Shown here in pieces: positions 6,028 to 14,800 of a stretch of 22,935 nt of DNA. This DNA comes from Chloroflexota bacterium (lineage in GTDB: Bacteria; Chloroflexota; Ktedonobacteria; Ktedonobacterales; Ktedonobacteraceae): NCBI GenBank assembly GCA_902812455.1, contig CADDZH010000087.1, positions 1 to 22,935 of the forward strand. Reading direction: 5' to 3'. A program made the translations under genes and the position numbers. The notes below the pieces were generated by a model. That model did no database searches, was not told the DNA's origin, and saw nothing but the letters and a program-made list of their open reading frames with translations. Every line of letters begins with the position of its first letter. The first letter of the stretch is position 1.

Positions 6028-7050
6028 ATGCCTGGGCATGATATTATCGTTGTTGGGGCTTCTGCCGGTGGGGTAGAAGCGCTTGTCGCGCTGACCCGCA
6101 ATTTACCGCGCGATCTGCCTGCTGCCGTATTTGTCGTGCTCCATATACCGGCCCAGAGCCCGAGCCTGCTCCCGGAGATCCTGCAACACGCCGGGCCCCT
6201 CAAGGCCAGTCATCCCCAGGATGGAGAAGAGATCCAGCATGGACATATCTACATTGCGCCGCCAGACTTACATATACTGATGGAGGATGGAAAGATTCGC
6301 CTGGTGCATGGCCCCAAGGAGAACCGTCACCGGCCGGCTATCGATCCCCTGTTTCGTTCGGCGGCTGTGGCGTATGGCCCTCGCGTAGTAGGAGTAATCC
6401 TCTCTGGTTCGTTGGATGACGGAACTGCCGGGCTACTGGCGATCAAACGGCAGGGCGGGATAGCTGTCATACAGAACCCAAAAGAGGCTCTTTATGCCAG
6501 CATGCCGCTTCATGCCAAGGCAAACGTTGCTGTAGATTATATCTTGCCCGTATCTGAGATTGGCCCGCTCCTGGGCAGTCTTGCCTGGGAGCAGGTGAAG
6601 GAAGAAGGTGGGTTGCGCGTGTCAGAAGACCTTGAGAAAGAAGTAAAGGCAACGGAACTTGATACAAATATGATGATTACGCCTCAGCTTGATGGCACAC
6701 CCTCACCTTTCTCCTGTCCAGAGTGCGGGGGTGTTTTATGGGAACTTCGCGAAGGAGGCCTAGTGCGATTCCGCTGCCGCGTCGGCCACGTCTTTTCTGC
6801 CGAAAGCGTCTTAGCAGGCCAGGACGAAGCCCTAGAAGAAGCGCTGTGGGTTGCCCTGAAAACGCTGGAGGAGAACGTCGATCTTTCGCAAAGAATGGCA
6901 AGGCATGCACAGGAACGCGGGCAGCAGTGGTTAGCAAAGCGCTATGAAAAGAAATTGGCGGATGCGAAACAACATATCGCTCTCCTCAGGCGAGTGTTAG
7001 CCAAGGGAGAGATACATATCGACAGCGAAGCAGGTGAAAAGGAGGGGTAG
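6028..7050 (+). CDS. CheB-type methylesterase without receiver domain, C-terminal zinc ribbon
   Basis: 340 residues. Residues about 4-185 are a CheB esterase domain with the catalytic triad visible: S12 in VGASAGGVEAL, H39 in VVLHIPAQ and D131 in LSGSLDDGTAG. The usual N-terminal receiver is absent. Residues about 229-258 form a zinc ribbon (CPECGG...RCRVGH), followed by a helical tail (LWVALKTLEENVDLSQRMARH). CheB domains demethylate glutamyl methyl esters on chemoreceptors; stand-alone proteins of this layout are common beside CheB/CheR kinases, where the target is usually unknown. No chemoreceptor, CheA or CheW is visible here, so classical chemotaxis is not implied. GGAAGGGA precedes the ATG. 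The response regulator is 135 nt upstream. Confidence 0.88.
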   Translation: MPGHDIIVVGASAGGVEALVALTRNLPRDLPAAVFVVLHIPAQSPSLLPEILQHAGPLKASHPQDGEEIQHGHIYIAPPDLHILMEDGKIRLVHGPKENRHRPAIDPLFRSAAVAYGPRVVGVILSGSLDDGTAGLLAIKRQGGIAVIQNPKEALYASMPLHAKANVAVDYILPVSEIGPLLGSLAWEQVKEEGGLRVSEDLEKEVKATELDTNMMITPQLDGTPSPFSCPECGGVLWELREGGLVRFRCRVGHVFSAESVLAGQDEALEEALWVALKTLEENVDLSQRMARHAQERGQQWLAKRYEKKLADAKQHIALLRRVLAKGEIHIDSEAGEKEG

Positions 7051-7087
7051 GCATAAAGTTCTAGGGCAGAGGAGGCCAGCGGAGTTC

Positions 7088-7127
7088 CGCCCCTACCCTC
7101 GTGTCAATCCGATGGAGGGTAGGGGCG
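7088..7127. repeat. 13-bp perfect hairpin after the CheB gene
   Basis: CGCCCCTACCCTC (7088-7100) and GAGGGTAGGGGCG (7115-7127) are perfect inverted repeats around a 14-nt loop. There is no T-tract after the stem, so this resembles the palindromic intergenic repeats of this genome more than a classical intrinsic terminator. It could still separate the CheB transcript from the next gene. Confidence 0.65.
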
Positions 7128-7293
7128 ATGCTAGCCTTCGCACTGGCTCTAGGACTTGACAAACTGGACGTAAAGGAATATAGTTGAACCGGGTAGAAAT
7201 AGATGCCGGGCTTCCCCTGCTCTAGTGGCCTCCCCTCTATATTTATTTGATGTGCTGATTCTTCTTCTAGAGAGGAAAAGGGGGTGCTTGATA

Positions 7294-10200
7294 GTGGAAG
7301 AACATGTATCTACACCTCGTAGCCTCGTTGTAGTGGGCTCTTCAGCCGGAGGAGTCGAGGCTCTCTCGATCCTGGTCAAAAGCTTACCGCAGGATTTCCC
7401 TGCTCCGATTGTACTGGCCCAGCATCTTGACCCCAACAGGCCGAGTACCCTGGATGCGATTCTCCAGCGGGGCTCCAGTCTACCTGTTCATGTCGTGAAT
7501 GACCGTACCGTCCTGCAACCGGGCACTATTTATGTTGTACCCGCAAACCGGCATGTGGCTATTTATGATGGTCATGTCGAAGTGATGGGAGACCATGCGA
7601 GGCGACCCAGACCTTCGATTGACCTGTTGTTCTCAACGGCTGCAGAAATATTTGGCGAACACCTGATCGCTGTGATCCTGACAGGTTCCGGCTCTGATGG
7701 GGCTGCCGGGGCAGTGGATGTGAAAAACGCCGGGGGAACTGTGATTGTCCAGAGTCCTGAGAGCGCGCGTTATCCATCCATGCCGCTGGCTCTTCCTCCG
7801 ACTGTCATTGATTTTGAAGTCGATATGGAGCGTATCGGCCCATTGCTTCAGGAACTGCTTGCCGGCACCAGTCTTGCGCCTGCAGAGGAAAAAACCGAGG
7901 ATGTGCTGCGAAGCATTCTTGAGCTAGTGAGCCGCCAGGCGAGTATCGATTTCAGCCATTACAAGCCTTCGACCATTCTGCGGCGCATCGGTCGTCGCAT
8001 GACCATTACGCACTGCCGCACGATGCGGGATTACCTCGAATTTCTGAGGTCCTATCCTGAGGAAGTTGGAGAGCTGGTGAAATCCTTCCTCATCAACGTG
8101 ACCCAGTTCTTCCGCGATCCCGAAGCCTTTACCTACCTCAGAGATGAGATCTTGCCGAAATTGATTGCCAGAGGACGCTCACGCGATCGCATCTTGCGTT
8201 TCTGGGCGGCAGGATGCGCTACCGGTGAGGAGGCTTATTCGCTTGCCATGCTGGTTACCGACCTGCTGGGAGCAGAACTACCGGAGTGGAGCGTCAAAAT
8301 TTTTGCCACCGACCTGGATGAAGCAGCGGTTGCTTTTGCCAAGAGAGGGCTATATACTGCAAGCTTGCTGAAAGGGTTGCCGGCAGACTATGTTGAGCGC
8401 TTCTTTGAGCGCACCGATCATGCCTACCGTATTTCAAAAACACTCCGTCAAATGGTCATCTTCGGACAGCAGGATTTAAGCCGTAGCGCTCCCTTTCCGC
8501 ACATCGATCTGATATTATGCCGCAATGTGCTGATCTATTTCACCCCGGAACTTCAGGATTACGTCCTCAACCAGTTTGCCTTCTCCCTGGCCCCTGATGG
8601 CTACCTGTTCCTGGGCAAAGCCGAGACGGTACGCCCTTCACAATCATATTATGAGCTTGTCAACAAGCAGTGGAAAGTCTACCGGTGCATTGGGAGCCCT
8701 TTGCATGCTATGCAAAGCCCGCCACAGGCTCTCGAGGTGAGCAAGTCGCGTTACGAGCGCCAGGCGAACAACCGCCTTCCTCGCCTGGGTGGAAAATTGG
8801 CTGTTGAGCAGGAGATTCCTGCACCAACATTCGATATGGGGCAATTGCAGCGCTTCAATGAATTGTTCCTGCGTTTCCTGCCGGTCGGTATCCTCGTCAT
8901 TGATCGCAACTATCATATTTTGACGGCCAATGGCACAGCGCGCCGGGTGTTGGGGCTGCGAGATATGGCCACTGGACAGGATTTCTTGCACGCAGTTCAC
9001 GGCATTCCGTACACCGAAGTACGGTCCGCTATCGATACAGTCTTCCGCGAGCGCAATACGGTCACGCTGCCAGAAGTCGAGCTTGATATAGCAACGGGAG
9101 GGAGCGGGCGTTTCCTTTTGCTCTCCATAGCACCCATGCAGTTAGAGGCAGGTGCGCCAGAGCTGGCTGCCATCAGCGTACACGATGTCACGGAACAGGT
9201 GCAGACCAGGCGGCAATTAGAGGCGACGCAGGCTGAACAGGCCCACCTGATGAATGAACTGAGCACTGCCAACAAGCGCTTAAACGAAGTGAACAAAGAG
9301 CTGCTGGATGCCAACGAGGAACTACAGGTTGCTAACGAGGAGCTTGTGCTCACACACGAGGAACTGCAGGCCAGCATCGAAGAATTTGAAACCACGAACG
9401 AGGAATTGCAGGCCACCAATGAGGAACTGGAGACCAACAACGAGGAATTGCAGGCCACCAACGAAGAGCTGGAAACCACTAACGAGGAACTGAGAGCGCG
9501 CACGAGCGAATTGCAAGAATTGACGACAACGCTGGAAAGCGAACGCAAGCGGCTCAACGAGATGGTTGAGCTTTCGCCTTTCTACATTATGGTTCTGCGT
9601 GGCCCCAACCTGCTGATCGAGGCCTTTAACCGCCGCTATGCCGGGCTGCTGGAGGATCGGAATGTGCAGGGCCGCCCGCTCGAAGTGGTTTTTGAGCTGT
9701 TCTGGAGATCAGGCATTCCTATTGTGCGCATGGCTCACGAAGTCTACGAGAAGGATGTTGTGCGAGTGACGCCCAGAATACTCACACGCATACAGCAGGC
9801 CTCGGGTGAGACGACAGAAAGCTATTTTGTGTATACGCTTGTCCCTTCTCATGATGCCAATGGGAAGGTATCCGGCGTCATTATCTATGCCGTGGATGAG
9901 ACGGCACAACGTGCTAACGAGGCCGAAGAAGAGCGTGGACAGCTCAGGCTCATCTTTGCGAATGCCAGGGGTACGGCGCTGGCTCTTTATAATGCGCATA
10001 CGGCAGAATTGATGATGGCCAGCCCCTACTACCTGGATACGGTTGCCAGGCTATGGAGATTGGATCGCAATAGCCTGGTTGGCCGCAAATGGCAAGATAT
10101 TAATGTGATCGAGTCGACTCAAGAGCTACATCCTGTGTGGGATAGCGTTCTGAAGAACCGTACTGCCCTGCATGTGCCAGAAGTGCATTTCAAGGTACTT

Positions 10201-11055
10201 GAGGATAGCCAGGAACGAGAAATCGTATGGGATTACAACATCATGCCGATTTTCAGCAGGGAGAGACCAGGAGAGATAAACTATATTCTTGTTTCGGCGG
10301 TCGATATTACGAGACAAACCCAGGCGCGGCGCGAAATGGAGCGCCTGAATCGCCTCAAAGACGACTTCACATCTATGGCCAGCCACGAGCTGCGTACGCC
10401 GCTCACCTCTATCAAGGGAAATGCTGAACTCTTGCAACGCCAATTAGAGCACTTGAGCGAAGCAGAGAAGCAAAAATCGGAGTTTAAACGGGAGCAGGAG
10501 ATCATCCAGAGGATTATTCATCAAGCAACTCGACTGGATACCATGCTTAATGAAATGATGGATCTTACGCGCTTGCAAAGCGAGCAGCTTGAACTGCATC
10601 CCACGGAGAATCTGGACATCGTTGATGTGGTACGGCGGGTGGTTGAGAATCAAGAGGCCGTATCCCAGCGTGAAATCAGGCTAGAAACGAAGCAAGATAG
10701 CTTACGGACCACAGGCGATGAAGCTCGCCTGGAACAGGTACTATCTAATTTGATTAGCAATGCCATCAAGTATAGCCCGGCTGATAGGCCGGTGACGGTC
10801 GCTGTTGACCGGGCAGATAGCGAGGCGATTATCTCCGTGCGAGATGAGGGCTCTGGCATCAGCAAAGAGGAGCAAGCCCATATTTTTGAGCGGTACTACC
10901 GGGCACATAGCGACGAAGATGGGACGGTGCAGGGATTAGGCCTGGGCCTGTACATTGCGCACGAGATTGTTGAGAGGATGGGTGGGCGCATGTGGCTGGA
11001 AAGCCAGCCTGGGAAGGGCAGCACGTTCTATTTTTCGCTGCCGCTGCAAAGTTAA
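7294..11055 (+). CDS. CheB-CheR-PAS-histidine kinase fusion protein
   Basis: 1253 residues from GTG 7294, preferred because AAGGGGG lies 9 nt upstream and the CheB domain begins at once; GTG 7225 would add 23 residues but has no ribosome site. Domains in order: CheB esterase (about 8-195; S17 in VGSSAGG, H44 in LAQHLD, D135 in TGSGSDG); CheR methyltransferase (about 200-462; SAM motif FWAAGCATGEEAYS near 303 and CRNVLIYF near 409); PAS 1 (about 520-640); a long coiled coil of EEL heptads (about 645-755); PAS 2 (about 756-880); PAS 3 (about 882-1010); HisKA with H1031 in SHELRTP; HATPase with N-box SNLISNAIKYSP, DEGSGIS and GLGLGLYIAHE. No membrane segment, so a cytoplasmic sensor kinase. It is last in the cluster with the response regulator and CheB. 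Confidence 0.93.
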   Translation: MEEHVSTPRSLVVVGSSAGGVEALSILVKSLPQDFPAPIVLAQHLDPNRPSTLDAILQRGSSLPVHVVNDRTVLQPGTIYVVPANRHVAIYDGHVEVMGDHARRPRPSIDLLFSTAAEIFGEHLIAVILTGSGSDGAAGAVDVKNAGGTVIVQSPESARYPSMPLALPPTVIDFEVDMERIGPLLQELLAGTSLAPAEEKTEDVLRSILELVSRQASIDFSHYKPSTILRRIGRRMTITHCRTMRDYLEFLRSYPEEVGELVKSFLINVTQFFRDPEAFTYLRDEILPKLIARGRSRDRILRFWAAGCATGEEAYSLAMLVTDLLGAELPEWSVKIFATDLDEAAVAFAKRGLYTASLLKGLPADYVERFFERTDHAYRISKTLRQMVIFGQQDLSRSAPFPHIDLILCRNVLIYFTPELQDYVLNQFAFSLAPDGYLFLGKAETVRPSQSYYELVNKQWKVYRCIGSPLHAMQSPPQALEVSKSRYERQANNRLPRLGGKLAVEQEIPAPTFDMGQLQRFNELFLRFLPVGILVIDRNYHILTANGTARRVLGLRDMATGQDFLHAVHGIPYTEVRSAIDTVFRERNTVTLPEVELDIATGGSGRFLLLSIAPMQLEAGAPELAAISVHDVTEQVQTRRQLEATQAEQAHLMNELSTANKRLNEVNKELLDANEELQVANEELVLTHEELQASIEEFETTNEELQATNEELETNNEELQATNEELETTNEELRARTSELQELTTTLESERKRLNEMVELSPFYIMVLRGPNLLIEAFNRRYAGLLEDRNVQGRPLEVVFELFWRSGIPIVRMAHEVYEKDVVRVTPRILTRIQQASGETTESYFVYTLVPSHDANGKVSGVIIYAVDETAQRANEAEEERGQLRLIFANARGTALALYNAHTAELMMASPYYLDTVARLWRLDRNSLVGRKWQDINVIESTQELHPVWDSVLKNRTALHVPEVHFKVLEDSQEREIVWDYNIMPIFSRERPGEINYILVSAVDITRQTQARREMERLNRLKDDFTSMASHELRTPLTSIKGNAELLQRQLEHLSEAEKQKSEFKREQEIIQRIIHQATRLDTMLNEMMDLTRLQSEQLELHPTENLDIVDVVRRVVENQEAVSQREIRLETKQDSLRTTGDEARLEQVLSNLISNAIKYSPADRPVTVAVDRADSEAIISVRDEGSGISKEEQAHIFERYYRAHSDEDGTVQGLGLGLYIAHEIVERMGGRMWLESQPGKGSTFYFSLPLQS

Positions 11056-11103
11056 GGTTTAACGGCGCGATGGTGAGGATTGACGAAATAACTCGCCAAT
11101 CGA

Positions 11104-11206
11104 CTGTAGGGGCCGATTTATCGTGCCCACTGCCGATTGATCGGCCAAAAGCAATCACTCACAATACTCCGCTTAATTTGTTAACATTCATAATCGGCCC
11201 CTACAG
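11104..11206. repeat. Inverted-repeat element with 15-bp perfect ends
   Basis: CTGTAGGGGCCGATT (11104-11118) and AATCGGCCCCTACAG (11192-11206) are perfect inverted repeats. A nested palindrome GCCGATTGATCGGC lies at about 11132-11145. It sits in the 208-bp gap between the convergent kinase and XRE-TPR genes and may end both transcripts. Confidence 0.8.
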
Positions 11207-11231
11207 TTTTCCTCCGAGGGATTTGTTTATG

Positions 11232-11269
11232 TTCATAATCGGGTTCCACGATAAATCGGGAATCTACGA
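11232..11269. repeat. Repeat unit related to the element upstream of the response regulator
   Basis: The stretch from 11240 (GGGTTCCACGATAAATCGGG and the following AATCTACGA) matches 5403-5431 with few differences. TTCATAATCGG at 11232-11242 also repeats 11187-11197 exactly. The unit overlaps the last codon and stop of the XRE-TPR gene. Confidence 0.6.
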
Positions 11270-13072
11270 TAATATGGGGAATTTGCTCCAGTCTCCTTCC
11301 TTCTGGACCAGGAAGAAGAGCGATTGGAGTTGGAGCAGGCCACATTTGAGGGTGTCTAAGAGCACCTGCGAGGAAGAGAGGTGTTCAGGGACAACCTGCA
11401 TGCGCTCCTCGAGGATGGCAATACAGCGCTGGTAAGCGCGCACCAGGTAGCCTGGCTCTCGCCCTTGCCTGGTGTGGGTCGCCTCTGCCCAGATGAGAGC
11501 AGCATGGAAGTATTTATTGGCCTGGGTATAGCAGTAATCGGCAAACTCCGGTGTTTCCGCAGCTCGCCCAAACTCTTCGGCCACTTTTCCTGCCGCAAAG
11601 TAGATCTCGCTCCAACCCTTAGGAGAGCAGATGCCGTTCCCGGCCAGATCGGTTTCTATGGGCAAGGATGGCAATGAGGTGTATTGAAGGACCATAGGGT
11701 CTTCTCTAACGTTGCCTGCGTTCCGTATAAGCTGTTCCGGAAGCGTGCCTTCTGTTAAAGCCTTCAGCGCCTGATAGCAGATGTAGGTTGCAACGGAGCG
11801 TTCGCGCAACGCAGTACCAGCGTAGGATCCTTCTCGCGCTAACGCCGCACGTTGTAAGCCAATACGAACGAGGTATGCCAGGGCCTGTACTATTGCTGAT
11901 GAGTGCTCGGCGGTAGAGGAAGCGATATTTCTTACCTGCGCCTGCAAGCTCATAAGGATCTGCTGGCACTGCTCAGCGGCATCATCAAGTAGAGAGGCAA
12001 TGTTGACATGGAAGCGCTTTCCATTGCGCTTTGCTTTTTCGCGTGCGAGCCGTTTGCGCCATGCACAGAGATCGAGCATAACCTGGGCGAGCAGGAGGCG
12101 CACCTGTACCTCCTCTAGACTGTCACCGGCGATCTGGTACACGCTCCTGCTTTGCAGCAGATAACTGATGGCCTGCTGGTACTGGCGGTCTATGGCATCG
12201 GGTGAGGAGGAGCCACCAGCCGGGAGGGACGGGAGGGAAAGGAAGGCCTGCTGGTATGCCAGAGCATACATGCAATATCCTAATCCCCAGTAGAGCAATG
12301 CTGCGCTCTTCATATCCTGGTGGAGATGGAGATAGCCGCGCGCGCACTCAAAGTGGTCGCAAGCACTTTGATAGTCGCCCAGAGCGAGATAGTCATTGCC
12401 GCAGTGCAACTCAAGGAGGAAACGCAAGCCAGGTGAGACGGTTTCTGGAGGCTCTTGTTCCAGGGTGTGCAAGGCACGTAAGTGATAGCTGAGAGCAGAC
12501 TGGTACGCATGCAGGAGCGCATAGCTGTTGCCGAGTTCATCGAGAACGACCAGCCGGTATTTGCCATCAGAACCTGCCAGAGCTGCTTCCAGGGCCTCTA
12601 CCGAGGCATGGTACTCCTCGTTTCTCTGTGCAAGCAAGCCTGAGAGGAAGTGATAGCGAGCGCGTTTCGATGGAGGCAACTGGGCGAGCATCTCAGGAGA
12701 AGGTTTGAAAGGCTGGGATTGAACAGGGACATTGTGGAACCTGGCCTGCTCCAGCAGGGCATCGAGCAAGGCCAGTTCTTCGTTCAGAAAGGCCGGTACT
12801 TCCTCTGGAATGGCGCCGGGCGTAGCGGGCGTATCTAAGAGGAGTAAGGACCGGTTATTCTGGGACTTCTCGGCCAGTTGTAGAAAGTAATCAGCAGGCT
12901 GGGCTAATTGCTCAGCAAAAAACTGGAGTGCGGCAAGTGAAGGCTCTATCTTTCCACGCTCGACCGCACTGACATAGGATTTGGAGAAGCGATCTCCCCC
13001 TAATTGCGTCTGGGTGAGATTACTCCCTCTACGCAACTGGCGAATATAATAGCCAATGGGCTGCTGCACCAT
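11264..13072 (-). CDS. XRE-family HTH regulator with TPR-like C-terminal region
   Basis: 602 residues from the ATG at 13072 (MVQQPIGYYIRQLRRGSNLT). Residues about 7-60 are an XRE/Cro HTH: YIRQLRRGSNLTQTQLGGDR then FSKSYVSAVERGKIEPSLA. The remainder is a helical array with TPR-like units (SYALLHAYQSALSYHLRALH; YLALGDYQSACDHFECARGY). Such proteins are cytoplasmic transcription regulators whose TPR part senses a peptide or partner. The frame stays open to 13201, but the extra N-terminus covers promoter-like sequence (TTGGCA and TATACT on this strand, about 13165-13200) and precedes the HTH, so I reject it. The ribosome site before 13072 is weak (AAAG). The stop codon lies in a dispersed repeat. 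Confidence 0.85.
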   Translation of the reverse strand: MVQQPIGYYIRQLRRGSNLTQTQLGGDRFSKSYVSAVERGKIEPSLAALQFFAEQLAQPADYFLQLAEKSQNNRSLLLLDTPATPGAIPEEVPAFLNEELALLDALLEQARFHNVPVQSQPFKPSPEMLAQLPPSKRARYHFLSGLLAQRNEEYHASVEALEAALAGSDGKYRLVVLDELGNSYALLHAYQSALSYHLRALHTLEQEPPETVSPGLRFLLELHCGNDYLALGDYQSACDHFECARGYLHLHQDMKSAALLYWGLGYCMYALAYQQAFLSLPSLPAGGSSSPDAIDRQYQQAISYLLQSRSVYQIAGDSLEEVQVRLLLAQVMLDLCAWRKRLAREKAKRNGKRFHVNIASLLDDAAEQCQQILMSLQAQVRNIASSTAEHSSAIVQALAYLVRIGLQRAALAREGSYAGTALRERSVATYICYQALKALTEGTLPEQLIRNAGNVREDPMVLQYTSLPSLPIETDLAGNGICSPKGWSEIYFAAGKVAEEFGRAAETPEFADYCYTQANKYFHAALIWAEATHTRQGREPGYLVRAYQRCIAILEERMQVVPEHLSSSQVLLDTLKCGLLQLQSLFFLVQKEGDWSKFPILS

Positions 13073-13227
13073 AAAACTTTGATCGCCTGTTGTACTCAGT
13101 TCAGAAACCTGTTTCTGCTTCAGATCGAAGCAAATTGTTTTCAATGGAATGTACAACGATTTTCTAGAGAAGTATATCATATTTAAGGGTGGGGTTGCCA
13201 ACTTTCCTGGAAGGGGCCAGAATACCA

Positions 13228-13318
13228 GGGCAAGGCCCCCGCACCACAGCCACCCACTCCTTGCATCTACGGGGACGATCCCGTTCCTGATTACCTCATT
13301 TGATCGGAAAAATTCATC
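13228..13318. repeat. Dispersed GC-rich repeat family A, copy 1
   Basis: Shares with 18999-19069 and 22492-22590 the order (G)AGGGCAAG...GCCCCCGCACC, a variable middle, then CTCCTTGC and a CTACGGGGACGATCCC-like block. Its right part, TTTGATCGGAAA and TTCATC, matches copy 3 at 22572-22591. The copy spans the stop codon (13291-13293) of the class V aminotransferase, whose last ten or so residues are repeat-encoded. Confidence 0.75.
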
Positions 13319-14502
13319 AGGTTACGGCTCAGCACCTCCACAAGCCGCTCAATCTCAGCTTGCGTGTTGTAATGGACGGCTCCCACGCGCAGCAGGCCTC
13401 CTTTATCCTCAAGGCCCAGTCGTTCGGTGACCGAGAGCGCGTAGAAGTTGCCATCCCAGGCGTTGATGTTCGCTTTATCGAGCGCGCTGGCAATGGTATA
13501 GGGCGTCCGGCCTTCCAGGGTAAACGAAAACGTTGGGACGCGCTGATCCAGGCTACGGGGATCGGTAATACCCCAGATATGTAGCCCTGGGATAGAGCTG
13601 AGGCCTTCCAGGAGAGCGTGATTGAGTTCTAATTCGTAAGTTGTGATAGCTTCAGCGCCAAAGGTGCTGCCTACCCAGCTCAGGTACTCGAGCGCGCCGA
13701 GTGTGCCGGCGATAGCTTCAAAGTTTAGCGTGCCGATCTCAAATTTATAGGGTGGGAGATCGCTGGCAGGGCGAACTTTGTACGCTGTGAGCCGGTCGAG
13801 CAGGTCATATTTGCCATAGAGGACGCCGAGGTGCGGGCCGAAAAACTTGTAGACCGAGCAGGCCAGGAAATCGCAATCGAGCGCCTGCACATCGATGGGC
13901 CTGTGCGGCGCATAGTGTACGGCGTCGATGTAGCAGAGCGCTCCGGCGCTATGAGCGAGTTCGATTGCTCGCTGCACATCGTTGATCGTGCCAACAGCAT
14001 TGGAAGCGTAGCCAATAGCCACAAGTTTTGTGCGCCCGGTGATCTGCCGTTCCAGATCTTCCATGTCAAGAGTACAATCCTCTGGATGGAAATCGACCCA
14101 GCGCACGCGGCAATCACGCTCCTCAGCAATCGATAGCCAGGGTGCGATGTTGGCGTCGTGATCCAGGCGAGTGACGACGATCTCATCGCCGGGCTGGAGC
14201 GTGCGGGCCAGGCTGCGGCTGATGTTGAAGGTGAGGGTAGTCATATTCGGGCCGAAGACGATCTCTTCGGGACGGCTGGCATTGAGAAAATCGGCGATGG
14301 CCTGTCGCACCTCGGCAACGATGACATCAGATTCGCGGCTGGTGCGGAAGGCGCCGCCCTGGTTGGCGTTCATATATTGAAGATATTGCTGCATACGCTG
14401 TATAGCTTCGCTGGCAATCTGTGTGCCGCCAGGGTTATCCAGGTAGATGGTATTCGACGCAAGGGCCGGGAAATGTGTACGGATGGTTTCGGGATCAAGC
14501 AC
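13291..14502 (-). CDS. Cysteine desulfurase-like class V aminotransferase (VC1184-type)
   Basis: 403 residues from GTG 14502, with GAGGAG 8 nt upstream. It is a fold-type I PLP enzyme: YLDNPGGTQ near residues 20-28, substrate/phosphate-binding RTSRESD, the aspartate of CYIDAVHYAPH, and the PLP lysine K219 in CSVYKFFGPHLG. The order and the FFGPH context fit the cysteine-desulfurase-like subgroup (TIGR01976, VC1184 type) better than IscS/SufS. IscS-type proteins have a mobile Cys loop near the C-terminus that I do not see here, so true sulfur transfer for FeS clusters is uncertain. The last residues (NLMNFSDQMR) are encoded by a dispersed repeat. No Suf/Isc partner is nearby. Confidence 0.88.
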   Translation of the reverse strand: MLDPETIRTHFPALASNTIYLDNPGGTQIASEAIQRMQQYLQYMNANQGGAFRTSRESDVIVAEVRQAIADFLNASRPEEIVFGPNMTTLTFNISRSLARTLQPGDEIVVTRLDHDANIAPWLSIAEERDCRVRWVDFHPEDCTLDMEDLERQITGRTKLVAIGYASNAVGTINDVQRAIELAHSAGALCYIDAVHYAPHRPIDVQALDCDFLACSVYKFFGPHLGVLYGKYDLLDRLTAYKVRPASDLPPYKFEIGTLNFEAIAGTLGALEYLSWVGSTFGAEAITTYELELNHALLEGLSSIPGLHIWGITDPRSLDQRVPTFSFTLEGRTPYTIASALDKANINAWDGNFYALSVTERLGLEDKGGLLRVGAVHYNTQAEIERLVEVLSRNLMNFSDQMR

Positions 14503-14574
14503 TGTATGTTCTCCTCGAATATGAGATTGTATAGCGTAGCGTTTTTCATTGTATCATGATGCGCCGGGTAAGTG

Positions 14575-14687
14575 ATATCAAATCCGGCTGAAGAATGACG
14601 AACAAAAGCGGGGGTGCAGGGGGCGGCCAGCCCCCTGCCGGGGTTTGGGGCGTCCCCAAAGAATCCTTTTTTCAACGGATTTGATAT
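14575..14687. repeat. 113-bp MITE-like element with perfect 12-bp terminal inverted repeats
   Basis: Ends ATATCAAATCCG (14575-14586) and CGGATTTGATAT (14676-14687). Inside are two further hairpins: GCAGGGGGC / GCCCCCTGC around GGCCA, and TTTGGGG / CCCCAAA around three bases. No coding capacity. It lies in the roughly 300-bp gap upstream of the aminotransferase start and downstream of the HMG-CoA lyase stop; nothing else but the 28-bp repeat is seen in that gap. Confidence 0.85.
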
Positions 14688-14760
14688 GAAACAGAGCGGA
14701 TGGGCGACCATCAAGGGCTTTGTTGGCGAATGCGATTGAGAGGCGAATCGGCGCCGCAAG

Positions 14761-14788
14761 CAGGGCAGGGACAAGCCCTGCCCCTACA
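14761..14788. repeat. 28-bp palindromic dispersed repeat, copy 2
   Basis: Exact reverse complement of 4227-4254. It lies 13 nt past the HMG-CoA lyase stop codon, a position matching copy 1, which also follows a gene end. Confidence 0.8.
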
Positions 14789-14800
14789 GATGCCCCGATC

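Noticed and set aside
7088..7127. Classical intrinsic terminator after CheB
   Set aside because: The stem is perfect but no T-run follows on either strand.
13073..13201. N-terminal extension of the XRE-TPR regulator from TTG 13201
   Set aside because: The extension covers promoter-like sequence and precedes the HTH; the ATG at 13072 gives the usual HTH position.
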